Notes: generated from the letters alone by a model not told the origin. DNA of 64,000 nucleotides from Prolixibacter sp. NT017 (GCF_009617875.1 NZ_BLAV01000001.1:1116001-1180000); one strand, 5' to 3'. Positions 45,762 to 55,598 are shown, numbered from the stretch's first letter. Program-made: numbers and translations.

Positions 45762-46817
45762 ATGAAGATCTCGAATAAATGGCTGCTCGCTGCTCTTTTA
45801 CCTGTAATGGCAGCATGCGGCAATCAGAATAACCAAACGGATAACGAACTGGCCATTCCGGTTTCAGTTCAAGATGTGAAGAAAAGCTCGATTGTGCAGT
45901 ATGTCAGCACGACTGGAACGACGAAGGCAGCAAGCGAAGCCACGTTAAACACGGAGATGGCCGGTGACTATTACCTGCAACGCAATCCGAAAACCGGACA
46001 CCCTTTCCGTTTAGGTGATAAGGTGCAGAAGGGGCAAACAATTGTTAAGCTGGAAGATGAGGAATACAAAAACGGAGTTTCGCTCGAAACCAAGAAGCTG
46101 AATTACGAGATTGCCAAGTTGGAGCATGAGAAGCAGCAGTCGCTTTACGAAAAAGGTGGCGTCACCCTTCGTGAAGTAAAAAACTCGGAAGTATCACTGA
46201 GCCAGGCAAAGCAGGATTACGAAAACGCGCAGTTGCAGTTGGCGAAGATGGATATCCGGGCTCCGTTTACCGGAATTTTGGTCAACTTACCTGATTACAC
46301 CAATGGAACACGTGTCGCTTCAGGAACAGCGGTGGCTACCCTGATGGATTACAACACGCTCAATATGGAGGTGAATCTGCCCGAGAAAAACCTCTCTGTC
46401 GTGAAGGTCGGACAAGACGTTGATATTACCAATTATACCCTTCCGGAAGATACCCTTTCGGGTAAAATCAGTGAACTGTCGCCGGTTGTGAGCAGCGAAA
46501 CCCGGACGTTCATTGGGAAAATTCGCATCGATAATCCCGACCTGAAACTGCGTCCCGGAATGTTTGTGAAAGCTGATATACAGGTAGCGCGGAGAGATAG
46601 TGCTATTGTCATTCCCAAAGACATTATCGTTTCGGGTAACCGCGGAAAAACCGTTTATATCGTCGTGAAAGGTGCGGCACAGCAGCGGGTTATCGAAACC
46701 GGACTGGAAAATGCGAACGAGGTGCAGGTAACTTCCGGCCTGAAAGCAAACGACCGGGTAGTAACCAAAGGTTTTGAGACATTACGTAACCGGTCGAAAG
46801 TAAAGGTAGTTAAGTAG
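45762..46817 (+). CDS. RND efflux periplasmic adaptor (membrane fusion lipoprotein)
   Basis: 351 residues. The leader WLLAALLPVMAACGNQ ends in a lipobox (MAAC), so the protein should be lipid-anchored. Lipoyl-like, hairpin and beta-barrel domains follow: VSTTGTTKAASEATLNTEMAGDYYL, GDKVQKGQTIVKLED, a helical hairpin (about 100-150), ENAQLQLAKMDIRAPFTGILV and KLRPGMFVKADI. It links the inner-membrane pumps to the TolC duct. It is the only adaptor in the cluster, so it may serve two RND proteins. Confidence 0.93.
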   Translation: MKISNKWLLAALLPVMAACGNQNNQTDNELAIPVSVQDVKKSSIVQYVSTTGTTKAASEATLNTEMAGDYYLQRNPKTGHPFRLGDKVQKGQTIVKLEDEEYKNGVSLETKKLNYEIAKLEHEKQQSLYEKGGVTLREVKNSEVSLSQAKQDYENAQLQLAKMDIRAPFTGILVNLPDYTNGTRVASGTAVATLMDYNTLNMEVNLPEKNLSVVKVGQDVDITNYTLPEDTLSGKISELSPVVSSETRTFIGKIRIDNPDLKLRPGMFVKADIQVARRDSAIVIPKDIIVSGNRGKTVYIVVKGAAQQRVIETGLENANEVQVTSGLKANDRVVTKGFETLRNRSKVKVVK

Positions 46818-46858
46818 TTATTCCGGCAGCTTCCGCTGACCAGGAAAATCATATTTCT

Positions 46859-49800
46859 ATGAGAAAACTAACGAATTTTTCGGTGAATTATCCGGTTACG
46901 GTGCTGATGGCGGTACTGGCAATCCTGTTGCTCGGTATCATCTCGTACCAACGACTGGGAATTGACCTGTTTCCCGATTTGAACTCGCCGCGCCTGTACG
47001 TGGAGATAAAATCGGGTGAACGTCCGCCTGAAGAGATGGAAACGCTGTTTGTGAAAAACATCGAAGCGCTGGCCATCCGCCAAAGCAAAGTCACACAGGT
47101 TTCTTCGATTATCCGCACGGGTTCGGCGCAGGTAACGGTCGAATATGCGTGGGGAAAAGATATGGACGAAGCTTTTCTGGATTTGCAGAAAGCTTTGTCC
47201 AACTACTCGCAGAACAGCGAAATTGATGAGCTGAATATTACTCAGCACGATCCGAATACAGCGCCGGTGATGATTGTTGGTCTTTCCAACGAATCGATTA
47301 CCGATATGAATGACTTGCGGAAAGTGGCTGAAAACTATATCCGGAACGAACTGATTCGGCTGGAAGGTATCGCCGAGGTAGAGTTGGCGGGACAGGAAGA
47401 GCGGGAAGTACGCATTGACACGGATCCGTATAAACTGGAAGCTTTCAACCTGACGATGGACGAACTGAGTCAGAAGATCGAGGCTTTCAACCGGAGTATT
47501 TCCGGTGGTTCCATTACCGAAACCGGTATGCAGTACATCGTAAAAGGCGTGAGCATGCTGCGCGATATCGACGACTTCAACAACCTGGTTGTCGGTTATA
47601 AAGCGCCGGTGGCTGGCAGTGAGACAATGCAGAAAGCGCCTATTTTCTTGCGGGAAGTAGCTCATGTTTCTTATCAGAATAAAGAGCCTGAAAACATTGT
47701 CCGTGTTAACGGGAAGCGCTGTATTGGGTTGGCGATTTACAAGGAAACGCGGTTCAATACCGTAAAAGCAGTTCAGGATATTAACGAAGAACTGGCCAAG
47801 ATTACCAAAGCGCTTCCGGGGTACCACTTCACGGTAGTGAGCAACCAGGGAACGTTTATCAAGAGTGCTATTAATGAGGTGAAGAACACCCTGCTCATCG
47901 GTATTGTACTGGCTGTGTTTGTGTTGTTCCTGTTCCTCAGACGATTTGGAACCACGCTTATCGTCAGTTTGGCGATTCCCATATCGATTATTGCCACTTT
48001 CAACCTGATGTACTTTAATGGGTTAACCCTGAATATTATGACGTTGGGCGGTTTGGCGTTGGGAGCCGGTATGTTGGTCGATAACGCCATTGTAGTGATG
48101 GAGAATATTTTCCGGAATCACGAAAACGGTTTGTCTGTGCGCGAATCGGCTATCGTTGGTACGGCGCAGGTGGGAGGAGCCATCACGGCTTCAACGTTGA
48201 CGACCATCGTGGTTTTCCTGCCCATCGTTTATCTGCACGGCGCTTCAGGCGAGTTATTCCGCGACCAGGCGTGGACGGTAGCTTTCTCGCTGCTATCCTC
48301 ACTGGTGGTAGCCATATTTCTGATTCCGATGATGTATCACCGCATCTACCGGAAGAAAGAAGCAACATTGAAGTTTCGTTCCGTTCAGGTAAAAGGATAC
48401 GGAACTTTCCTGTCGCGGATTTTGGAACGTCGGTGGTGGGTGATTGGCGGAGGAATTGCTCTGCTGGTTATTTCAGCTTTGCTTTATCCTTTTATCGGAA
48501 GCGAGTTTATGCCCAAAGCCGATAGTCGCGAATTCACCATCGAGGTAAAAATGCCCGAAGGCACACCGCTCGAGCGAACGTCGGAAGGAGTTGCTTCAAT
48601 GGAAGCTCTGCTGAAAGAACTGTTGGGCGACAATGTACAGTCTATTTATTCCCGCATCGGTCCGGGTTCTGATTTGTCCGAAACAACGCAAAGTGTTTTT
48701 GAAGGAGAAAATACGGCTGAGGTAAAAGTCGTGCTGAAGCCGAACGCGAAATACAATTCACGGAATGTGGTGGAAGCGGTTTCGCAATGGTACAAAGATA
48801 ATCCGCAGTTTGAAGTCAACTTCGTGCAGGATGAAACAGCGCTGCAAAGCATTTTGGGTACGCAAGATGCGCCGGTAGTGGTGGAAGTGCAGGGAGAAGA
48901 CTTGAACGTGATTGATACACTCACCCGGCAGGTGATGAAACGGGTACAGGATATTCCCGGATTGTACAATATGCGGACGAACATCGAAGACGGTTATCCG
49001 GAAGTCGATGTGGAAGTCGACCGCTTGATGGCCGGAATGCATAACCTCAGTGTGGAGCAGGTGGTCAGCCAGATTACTGCTCAATTGGAAGGACAGGATG
49101 CAGGGCAGATGGAGAAGGGAGGCGAAATGCGCGACATCACTATTCATACTCCAAAGATGAGTTTACGTCAGTTTCATAATATTGAGCTCAACAGCAACGG
49201 ACAAGTTATCCGGTTAGATGAAATCGCCAGGCTGAAGGAATCGGTTTCGCCGAAAGAGATTTATCGTCTTAACCAAAACCGTATTGGGAAGGTGATGGCC
49301 GATTTGGATAAAAACGTGCCGCTGGATAAAGTTGTGAGTCAGATGCGCAGCAAATTGGCCGGCATGCAGTTGCCCAACGATTATAAAATCAAAATTGCCG
49401 GCGAAGAGCAAAAGCGCGAGGATTCGATGCATAGTCTCGAGTTTGCGCTCCTTTTGTCCATTATTCTGGTGTATATGGTCATGGCTTCTCAGTTTGAGTC
49501 GCTGATTCATCCCTTCGTTATTCTGCTGACTATTCCGTTCTCGCTGGTTGGAACTGTGTTGCTGTTCTTCATCATGGGACAGCCATTCAATATTATGGCG
49601 CTAATCGGTGTGATTATGCTGGTGGGAATTGCGGTCAATGACTCCATCATTTTCGTCGACCGCATCAACCAACTGTGGCGCGGCGGCATGAGTAAACGGG
49701 AGGCTATCGCGGTGGCGGGACAGCAACGTATCCGTCCGATCATCATGACAAGTTTGACGACGATATTAGCGTTGCTTCCGCTGACATTTGGCTTCGGAGA

Positions 49801-49954
49801 GAGCGCTTCGTTGCGGTCGTCGATGGCATTGGCGGTTATCGGAGGTTTGGTAACCAGCACCATTCTGACATTGGTGGTAATTCCATGTGTGTACGATCTG
49901 TTTACCGGAAAAACGATTCGTAGTCTGGATACAGTGACCGACGAAGAGGAGTGA
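46859..49954 (+). CDS. RND efflux permease (AcrB/CusA superfamily)
   Basis: 1031 residues, full length. Twelve membrane helices in two halves and two large periplasmic loops. TM4 has the proton-relay aspartate in GMLVDNAIVVMENIFR; TM10 reads GIAVNDSIIFVDRINQL rather than the Lys-containing AcrB form, which is common in Bacteroidota RNDs. The N-terminus MRKLTNFSVNYPVTVLMAVLAILLLGIISY and IDLFPDL are family marks. It uses the proton gradient to drive export through the adaptor and TolC protein encoded just upstream. Confidence 0.93.
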   Translation: MRKLTNFSVNYPVTVLMAVLAILLLGIISYQRLGIDLFPDLNSPRLYVEIKSGERPPEEMETLFVKNIEALAIRQSKVTQVSSIIRTGSAQVTVEYAWGKDMDEAFLDLQKALSNYSQNSEIDELNITQHDPNTAPVMIVGLSNESITDMNDLRKVAENYIRNELIRLEGIAEVELAGQEEREVRIDTDPYKLEAFNLTMDELSQKIEAFNRSISGGSITETGMQYIVKGVSMLRDIDDFNNLVVGYKAPVAGSETMQKAPIFLREVAHVSYQNKEPENIVRVNGKRCIGLAIYKETRFNTVKAVQDINEELAKITKALPGYHFTVVSNQGTFIKSAINEVKNTLLIGIVLAVFVLFLFLRRFGTTLIVSLAIPISIIATFNLMYFNGLTLNIMTLGGLALGAGMLVDNAIVVMENIFRNHENGLSVRESAIVGTAQVGGAITASTLTTIVVFLPIVYLHGASGELFRDQAWTVAFSLLSSLVVAIFLIPMMYHRIYRKKEATLKFRSVQVKGYGTFLSRILERRWWVIGGGIALLVISALLYPFIGSEFMPKADSREFTIEVKMPEGTPLERTSEGVASMEALLKELLGDNVQSIYSRIGPGSDLSETTQSVFEGENTAEVKVVLKPNAKYNSRNVVEAVSQWYKDNPQFEVNFVQDETALQSILGTQDAPVVVEVQGEDLNVIDTLTRQVMKRVQDIPGLYNMRTNIEDGYPEVDVEVDRLMAGMHNLSVEQVVSQITAQLEGQDAGQMEKGGEMRDITIHTPKMSLRQFHNIELNSNGQVIRLDEIARLKESVSPKEIYRLNQNRIGKVMADLDKNVPLDKVVSQMRSKLAGMQLPNDYKIKIAGEEQKREDSMHSLEFALLLSIILVYMVMASQFESLIHPFVILLTIPFSLVGTVLLFFIMGQPFNIMALIGVIMLVGIAVNDSIIFVDRINQLWRGGMSKREAIAVAGQQRIRPIIMTSLTTILALLPLTFGFGESASLRSSMALAVIGGLVTSTILTLVVIPCVYDLFTGKTIRSLDTVTDEEE

Positions 49955-50024
49955 CGAATACCGGGATAAGGACGGTCCGAAAGGCACCGAATCAGGCCTT
50001 CGGACAAGCTAAACTTGCGAACGA

Positions 50025-53000
50025 ATGAAATTTATTATAAACAGAAAGACCCTTATCAGCATGTTATTCATCGGGCTGAGCTTGCTGGGATATATCTCCT
50101 GGCAAAATCTCCCGATGGAGCTGTTTCCTAATGCTGAGCTGCCCGTGCTTTTCGTTCAGGTGAATACTCAGACAGAGGTGGACCCCAAATACATGGAGAA
50201 CCAGGCCATCATTCCTTTGGAAGGAGCGATTGGAACCATGCAGGGAATCGAGAATTTGCAGTCGACAGCACAATCGCAACGGGGGACCATTGTCGTTGAG
50301 TTCAAGAAGAACGTCAATTTCAAATATACCTATCTGAAGCTGCAGGAGAAGATTGATGAAGCAAAACAGTCGCTTCCTGAAGAATTCCGGGTAACCGTGA
50401 TGAAGGTGGATCTGGACCAGATGAACAACCAGTTCATGGAGCTTCAGGTGCGCGGTTCTGGTGGTGTCGACAGGGTAAGAAATGAAACTGATCAGGAGGT
50501 TGTACCTGAGCTGGAGAACATCGACGGAGTTGCGGGTGTAACGGCTTATGGTGGCCGGGAGAAATCGGTTGAAGTGCGACTGAAGAAGGCGATGTGTGAG
50601 GCGTATGGCATTACGCCGGCCACTATTCGGAGTAAAATTGCCCAGAGTTATCGTACCCGGGCTTTCGCCGGAAATGTGTATCAATCGAACCGGCAGTACA
50701 TCGTGCATGTCAATGCCGAGTATACCGATATCAAGTCGCTGGAAAACCTGGTGATTGCCGACGGTCCCATCCTGCTAAAGGATGTGGCGAATGTTTATTT
50801 CGGTGTGAAGGAAGAGACCTCTTATTCCCGTGTCAACGGAAAGGATGCGGTGACAGTCCGGTTGGTGAACGATGCCCAGGCGAACCTGATTGATGTCTCG
50901 CACAAAACGCTGGATGTGGTTAAGAAGCTGAATGAAAAACTGGCTTCGAAAGATATTGAGATTGTTGTCCAGAACAACACGGCGCAAACCATGGAGGACA
51001 ACATCAACCAGATTATTGAACTGGCGCTGGTGGGTGGACTTCTGGCCGTGCTTGTACTCTGGATTTTCCTGAAAAACTTCCAGTTGGTTTCGGTCATTGC
51101 TCTGGCCATTCCCATTTCGGTGTATTCGGCGTTCAACTTCTTCTACGCGGCCGATATCAGCATCAATAGTCTGACTTTGGTGGGAATGGCGCTGGCCATC
51201 GGGATGTTGCTCGACAATAGCGTCGTCGTGCTCGAAAACATATACCGATTACGATCCCAGGGCCTTCCTCCGGCGAAGGCAGTCATTCAGGGTACTACAG
51301 AAGTGTGGCGTTCGATTGTAGCGGCTACACTGACCACTATCACGGTATTTTTGCCTTTCCTTTTTTCCGACAACTATCTGATTAGCCTTATCGGGAAAAA
51401 TGTGGGGGTTTCTATCATTTCCACGCTTACCATCAGTTTGTTTGTGGCGCTGTTGCTGGTGCCCATGATGGCCCACTATTTCCTTTCCAGGAAGAAGAGT
51501 ACCTCCATCAACTTCAACCAGGTTTCCATGCGGAACCCGTTGATTCAGGGATATGTGATGGTGTTGAAGAATACGCTCCGAAGTCCGGCCCGGACGATTA
51601 TCGGTGCACTGGTTTTCTTTTTCCTGACCATATTTATTGTATTGGCGGTGAGCGTGAATAACCTCAGCGAAGTTGAGACCAACGATTTTCAGATTTATGT
51701 GACCATGCCTTCGGGCTCAACGCTTGAATCGACCGACAAGGTTGTTTCACAAATCGAAAGCCGTCTCGAACCGATTGAGGAAAAGCAGGATGTGGTTAGT
51801 AAAATTGAAGAAGATAACGCGGTCGTTACAGTTACGCTGAAAGACGACTACAAGAAGACCAGCAAACGGAGCATTGCCGAAATCAAGAGCGATGTGGAAA
51901 ATCGCGTTGAAAATATTTCCGGCGCTGAAATAAGTGTCGATGAAGAACCGGCTTCCGCCGGAAACCGCGGTGGCGGAGGTGGCGGTTCCTTTGGTGGAGG
52001 CGGAACCAGCTTCATGCGTTTGTTGGGAGTGGGAACCAACTGGGAACGCATTCTTATCAAAGGACAGGATTTCGAAACCATGAAGAATGTGGCTTCCGAT
52101 TTTCAGTATTATCTCGAAAGTTTGGAGTCAATGCGCCGGGTGCAGGTCAGTTATTCCGACAACCGGCCGGAAGTTCATCTCGAGTTTCATCCGCTGCTGC
52201 TGACTGCTTACGACATTCCTTTGTCCAATATCGCTTCCGAATTGAATTCCTTCAATCCGGAAATCAATACCAACGTTCCATTCAAACAGGGAACCGACGA
52301 ATACGATATCATTATTCGTGATGAAGACGCGAAGGACAAGAAAGAACGCTCGGCCGATGATTTAAGGCATTTGCTCATTACTGATGCGAATGGTGGCACC
52401 CACGAATTGCAGTCGGTAGCCGATGTGGTTTTCTCTTCCGGGTACGCACAAATTGACCGGGTGAACCAGGAAAAACAGATTGAAGTGCGCTACCGTTTCA
52501 TCGACGAGGCGCAGGATTCGAAGACCTTGCTCGATGCTTACCGCGTGGAAGTGGACCAGATCGTAGCCAATTACAACCTGCCTTCGGGTGTTGCTGTCCA
52601 GGTTATTCATGAAGAAGATGATTTGCAGGAGTTCTATTTCCTGATTTTGGCGGCCTTTATCCTGATCCTGATGATTCTGGCTTCGGTATTCGAGTCGTTG
52701 TCTACACCTTTTGTGCTGATGTTCTCCATCCCGTTGGCGGCCATCGGATCATTCCTTGCACTCATTTTTACCGGAAATAGCCTGTTTAATGCAAATACCT
52801 TAACGGGCTTCCTGATATTGCTTGGGGTTGTTGTGAACAACGGAATTATTCTCATTGACTATACCGGTATTCTGCGGAAGCGTGGTTACCGGAAAGAACG
52901 CGCCCTGATTACGGCCGGAATGTCGCGTATTCGCCCGATTCTGATTACGGCTATTACCACTATCGTGGCCATGCTGCCACTGGCGATGGGCGATAATGAA

Positions 53001-54752
53001 TATGTCGGAGCAATTGGTGCACCGTTCGCTATTACCGTAATCGGCGGCCTAAGCGTCAGTACATTGTTGACGCTTATTTTCATACCGACCTTCTATTTTG
53101 GCCTGGAAAATGCGATTGACTGGGTGCGCAAGCTCGATCTCCGGATTCAAATCCTTCAGATTTTGCTTTACGTAGGTGGCTGTATTCTCATCTTCACGAA
53201 AGTGGATACATTCATGTGGCAGATGGTCGATCTGGTTGGATTGACTGTATTGATTCCGGGAACTACCTGGTTCGTGAAAAATAGTCTGCGAAAAGCCACC
53301 GAAACGGTTATCGATTCGGATGTGCCGATTCAAATCAGGATACAGAACCTCGTGAAGATTTACGATCGAGGCAACCGGTTTATCCGTGAATGGAAGGGTA
53401 ACCGGAACATTCGCGAACGCAAAGGCGAACTGAAAACGTACCATTCGTGGCGCGATTTCGACGATTTTGTCTGGGAATTGCCGCTATTGGGCTTCCTGAC
53501 CTATTTCACGTTCTCTTATCTCGACAGCGGTTGGTGGATGTTCGTCATGGCGCACTTTGTTTTCCTGATGTCGTTATCCATTTGGCGTAGAGTACAACTG
53601 CTGCTGGCTTATTCTTCCGCGCAAAGCGGAAAAGACCGGCCTGTGAAAATGGGAATTATCATTCATCGCCTGCTGTATTGGGGACTTCCGGCAGTGGCAT
53701 TGGTGCTGTTTTATCTGAAATGGGAAAACATCGGTTCGGTGGTGATGATCGCCGTGCTGTGGTATTTCGTTCTGGCGGTGAAAGTAACGGCCGACAAACT
53801 GTATCGCGACAAGGTAAACATCGAACGGTTAAAAGGTCGTTTTGCCGGCCTGCGCCGATTGTTCTTCAAACTGGTCGAACAAATCCCGGTTATCGGTCGC
53901 AAACGCGATCCATTCAAGGCATTGCGTGGTGTTTCACTCGAAATAGGTACCGGTATGATTGGCTTGCTGGGACCGAACGGCGCCGGTAAATCAACGATGA
54001 TGCGTGTGATTTGCGGAATTTACGACCAAAGCTACGGTAAGGTTTGGATCAACGGTGTGGATACACAGCTTAAGCGCGAAGAGCTGCAGGGACTGATTGG
54101 TTATCTTCCGCAGGAATTTGGTACGTACGAAAATATGTCAGCATGGGAATTCCTCGATTACCAGGCTATGCTGAAAGGCTTGTCCGACAAAGAGGCACGT
54201 GAAGCGCGCGTTCAATATGTACTGGAAGCTGTTCATCTTTGGGATAAGAAAGACGACAAAATTGGTTCGTTTTCGGGTGGAATGAAGCAACGGATTGGAA
54301 TAGCACAAATCCTGTTGCACTTGCCGCGCATTCTGGTTGTCGATGAGCCGACTGCCGGACTCGATCCACGCGAACGTATCCGTTTCCGGAACCTGTTGGT
54401 AGAATTGAGTCGTGAGCGCGTGGTCATTTTCTCGACACACGTCATCGAGGATATTTCCAGTTCGTGTAACCAGGTAGCTGTCATCAACCGCGGTGAACTG
54501 CGTTATACGGGTCATCCCAACAACATGCTGAAACTGGCCGATGGCTTGGTTTGGCAATTCTTGATTCCGGCAAAAGAGTTTGATGCCATGGAAGGAAAAG
54601 ACCGGGTAGTACACCATATGCGCGATGGCGACCAGATTAAAGTCCGGTACATCTCTGCAACTCAACCGGCTCCGGATGCCGTAGTGGTGAAACCGGTACT
54701 GGAGGAGGCTTATTTGTGCTTATTGAAAGGAATTCAGAAAGAAAACAGTTGA
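50025..54752 (+). CDS. RND permease-ABC ATPase fusion protein
   Basis: 1575 residues in one uninterrupted frame. Residues 1 to about 1035 are a complete RND permease (NLPMELFPNAELPVLFVQV; TM4 GMLLDNSVVVLENIYRL; TM10 GVVVNNGIILIDYTG). Two more membrane helices follow (about 1043-1060, 1064-1084). Residues 1104-1116 (IRIQNLVKIYDRG) look like the first strand and A-loop of an ABC ATPase. A 180-residue segment with four predicted helices (1152-1166, 1170-1187, 1210-1231, 1236-1254) intervenes before the ATPase resumes at ALRGVSLEIG (1299), with Walker A GPNGAGKST (1316-1324), signature FSGGMKQR (S1417), Walker B VVDEP (D1440-E1441) and FSTHV. All ATPase motifs are intact. A Gly-rich loop sits at 645-662. 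Such a fusion would join proton-driven and ATP-driven transport in one chain. I know of no characterised example. Confidence 0.9.
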   Translation: MKFIINRKTLISMLFIGLSLLGYISWQNLPMELFPNAELPVLFVQVNTQTEVDPKYMENQAIIPLEGAIGTMQGIENLQSTAQSQRGTIVVEFKKNVNFKYTYLKLQEKIDEAKQSLPEEFRVTVMKVDLDQMNNQFMELQVRGSGGVDRVRNETDQEVVPELENIDGVAGVTAYGGREKSVEVRLKKAMCEAYGITPATIRSKIAQSYRTRAFAGNVYQSNRQYIVHVNAEYTDIKSLENLVIADGPILLKDVANVYFGVKEETSYSRVNGKDAVTVRLVNDAQANLIDVSHKTLDVVKKLNEKLASKDIEIVVQNNTAQTMEDNINQIIELALVGGLLAVLVLWIFLKNFQLVSVIALAIPISVYSAFNFFYAADISINSLTLVGMALAIGMLLDNSVVVLENIYRLRSQGLPPAKAVIQGTTEVWRSIVAATLTTITVFLPFLFSDNYLISLIGKNVGVSIISTLTISLFVALLLVPMMAHYFLSRKKSTSINFNQVSMRNPLIQGYVMVLKNTLRSPARTIIGALVFFFLTIFIVLAVSVNNLSEVETNDFQIYVTMPSGSTLESTDKVVSQIESRLEPIEEKQDVVSKIEEDNAVVTVTLKDDYKKTSKRSIAEIKSDVENRVENISGAEISVDEEPASAGNRGGGGGGSFGGGGTSFMRLLGVGTNWERILIKGQDFETMKNVASDFQYYLESLESMRRVQVSYSDNRPEVHLEFHPLLLTAYDIPLSNIASELNSFNPEINTNVPFKQGTDEYDIIIRDEDAKDKKERSADDLRHLLITDANGGTHELQSVADVVFSSGYAQIDRVNQEKQIEVRYRFIDEAQDSKTLLDAYRVEVDQIVANYNLPSGVAVQVIHEEDDLQEFYFLILAAFILILMILASVFESLSTPFVLMFSIPLAAIGSFLALIFTGNSLFNANTLTGFLILLGVVVNNGIILIDYTGILRKRGYRKERALITAGMSRIRPILITAITTIVAMLPLAMGDNEYVGAIGAPFAITVIGGLSVSTLLTLIFIPTFYFGLENAIDWVRKLDLRIQILQILLYVGGCILIFTKVDTFMWQMVDLVGLTVLIPGTTWFVKNSLRKATETVIDSDVPIQIRIQNLVKIYDRGNRFIREWKGNRNIRERKGELKTYHSWRDFDDFVWELPLLGFLTYFTFSYLDSGWWMFVMAHFVFLMSLSIWRRVQLLLAYSSAQSGKDRPVKMGIIIHRLLYWGLPAVALVLFYLKWENIGSVVMIAVLWYFVLAVKVTADKLYRDKVNIERLKGRFAGLRRLFFKLVEQIPVIGRKRDPFKALRGVSLEIGTGMIGLLGPNGAGKSTMMRVICGIYDQSYGKVWINGVDTQLKREELQGLIGYLPQEFGTYENMSAWEFLDYQAMLKGLSDKEAREARVQYVLEAVHLWDKKDDKIGSFSGGMKQRIGIAQILLHLPRILVVDEPTAGLDPRERIRFRNLLVELSRERVVIFSTHVIEDISSSCNQVAVINRGELRYTGHPNNMLKLADGLVWQFLIPAKEFDAMEGKDRVVHHMRDGDQIKVRYISATQPAPDAVVVKPVLEEAYLCLLKGIQKENS

Positions 54753-54780
54753 TTCAGTTCAACTAAATGAACGCTTGAAG

Positions 54781-55515
54781 ATGAATACAAGATATATCGA
54801 TAGAATCGTGAAAAACCGCTGGTTGGATTTGATTGTTCGCATGGCGCGGTACAACATGAAAATCATATTTGCCGGACGGTTCCTGTGGTTTTTCCTGGCA
54901 TCGCTGGTTTTTTACATTCTGCTGGCCATTAATCTGGTCTTTAACGAGCCGGGCTACACCATGTCGTCGGTTTATGGAATTTTGTATTTCCCGGCGGTGC
55001 TGCTCATCTTTTATCCTACTGCTTTTGGCATTCAGAACGACGCTGACGCACGTATCCTGGAAATCCTTTTCGGGATACCCGATTACCGGTACAAAGTATG
55101 GTTGGTCCGCCTGGTGATGATATTCGTCCTGGTGTGGCTGTTTTTAATGGTATTTTGCGTGCTGGGTTACTATGCGCTGGTGCCGTTTCCCATTTTTTCC
55201 ATGTCATTTCAGCTGATGTTCCCCGTGGTTTTCCTCGGTTGCATGTCCTTCATGGTTTCAACGGTAGTGAAAAACGGAAACGGAACAGCGGTTATCATGG
55301 TCATCGTCGGCATTGCGCTGTTAATACTGAGCGATGTCCTTAGTCGTACCCAGTGGAATGTCTTCCTGAATCCGTTCTCCATTCCGGACAATATGAACGA
55401 GTTAATCTGGAGTCAGATTACCCAAAAGAACCGGATCTTCCTGGCCGTTGGCAGCGTGATTTTCCTCCTGGCCGGATTGACCAATCTGCAGCGCCGTGAG
55501 AAGTTTCTGAAGTAG
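54781..55515 (+). CDS. ABC-2 type permease partner of the fusion protein
   Basis: 244 residues from ATG 54781, with six hydrophobic segments (ending LAVGSVIFLLAGLTNL). The central IQNDADARILEILFGIPDYRYKVWLVRLVMIF is like the coupling-helix region of ABC-2 permeases, where R/K-rich and EILFG-type motifs touch the ATPase. It begins 28 bases after the RND-ABC fusion, so the fused ATPase probably drives this permease. A longer start at TTG 54775 is unlikely. Confidence 0.82.
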   Translation: MNTRYIDRIVKNRWLDLIVRMARYNMKIIFAGRFLWFFLASLVFYILLAINLVFNEPGYTMSSVYGILYFPAVLLIFYPTAFGIQNDADARILEILFGIPDYRYKVWLVRLVMIFVLVWLFLMVFCVLGYYALVPFPIFSMSFQLMFPVVFLGCMSFMVSTVVKNGNGTAVIMVIVGIALLILSDVLSRTQWNVFLNPFSIPDNMNELIWSQITQKNRIFLAVGSVIFLLAGLTNLQRREKFLK

Positions 55516-55548
55516 GAATAAAATTTTGTCTGCCGGATGTAAATTTAT

Positions 55549-55578
55549 TTTGGCAGTTGCCATTCAGCATTACCTTTG
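55549..55578 (+). promoter_or_regulatory. Bacteroidota-type promoter of the EamA transporter gene
   Basis: TTTG (55549-55552), 18 bases, TACCTTTG (55571-55578). The start site would be about 14 bases before the ATG at 55599. It indicates that the ABC-RND transcript need not include this gene. Confidence 0.6.
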
Positions 55579-55598
55579 CAGAAACAGATAACCTGACG

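Noticed and set aside
46868..47827. 319-residue antisense ORF opposite the RND permease gene
   Set aside because: Composition is typical of a shadow frame of a GC-balanced RND gene, without promoter or domain.
53100..53960. RND-ABC fusion as a frameshift or stop-loss artefact
   Set aside because: No in-frame stop, no start-like region before the ATPase part, and the linker is consistent membrane sequence with an ATPase-like segment at 1104-1116. It stays a check to make with reads.
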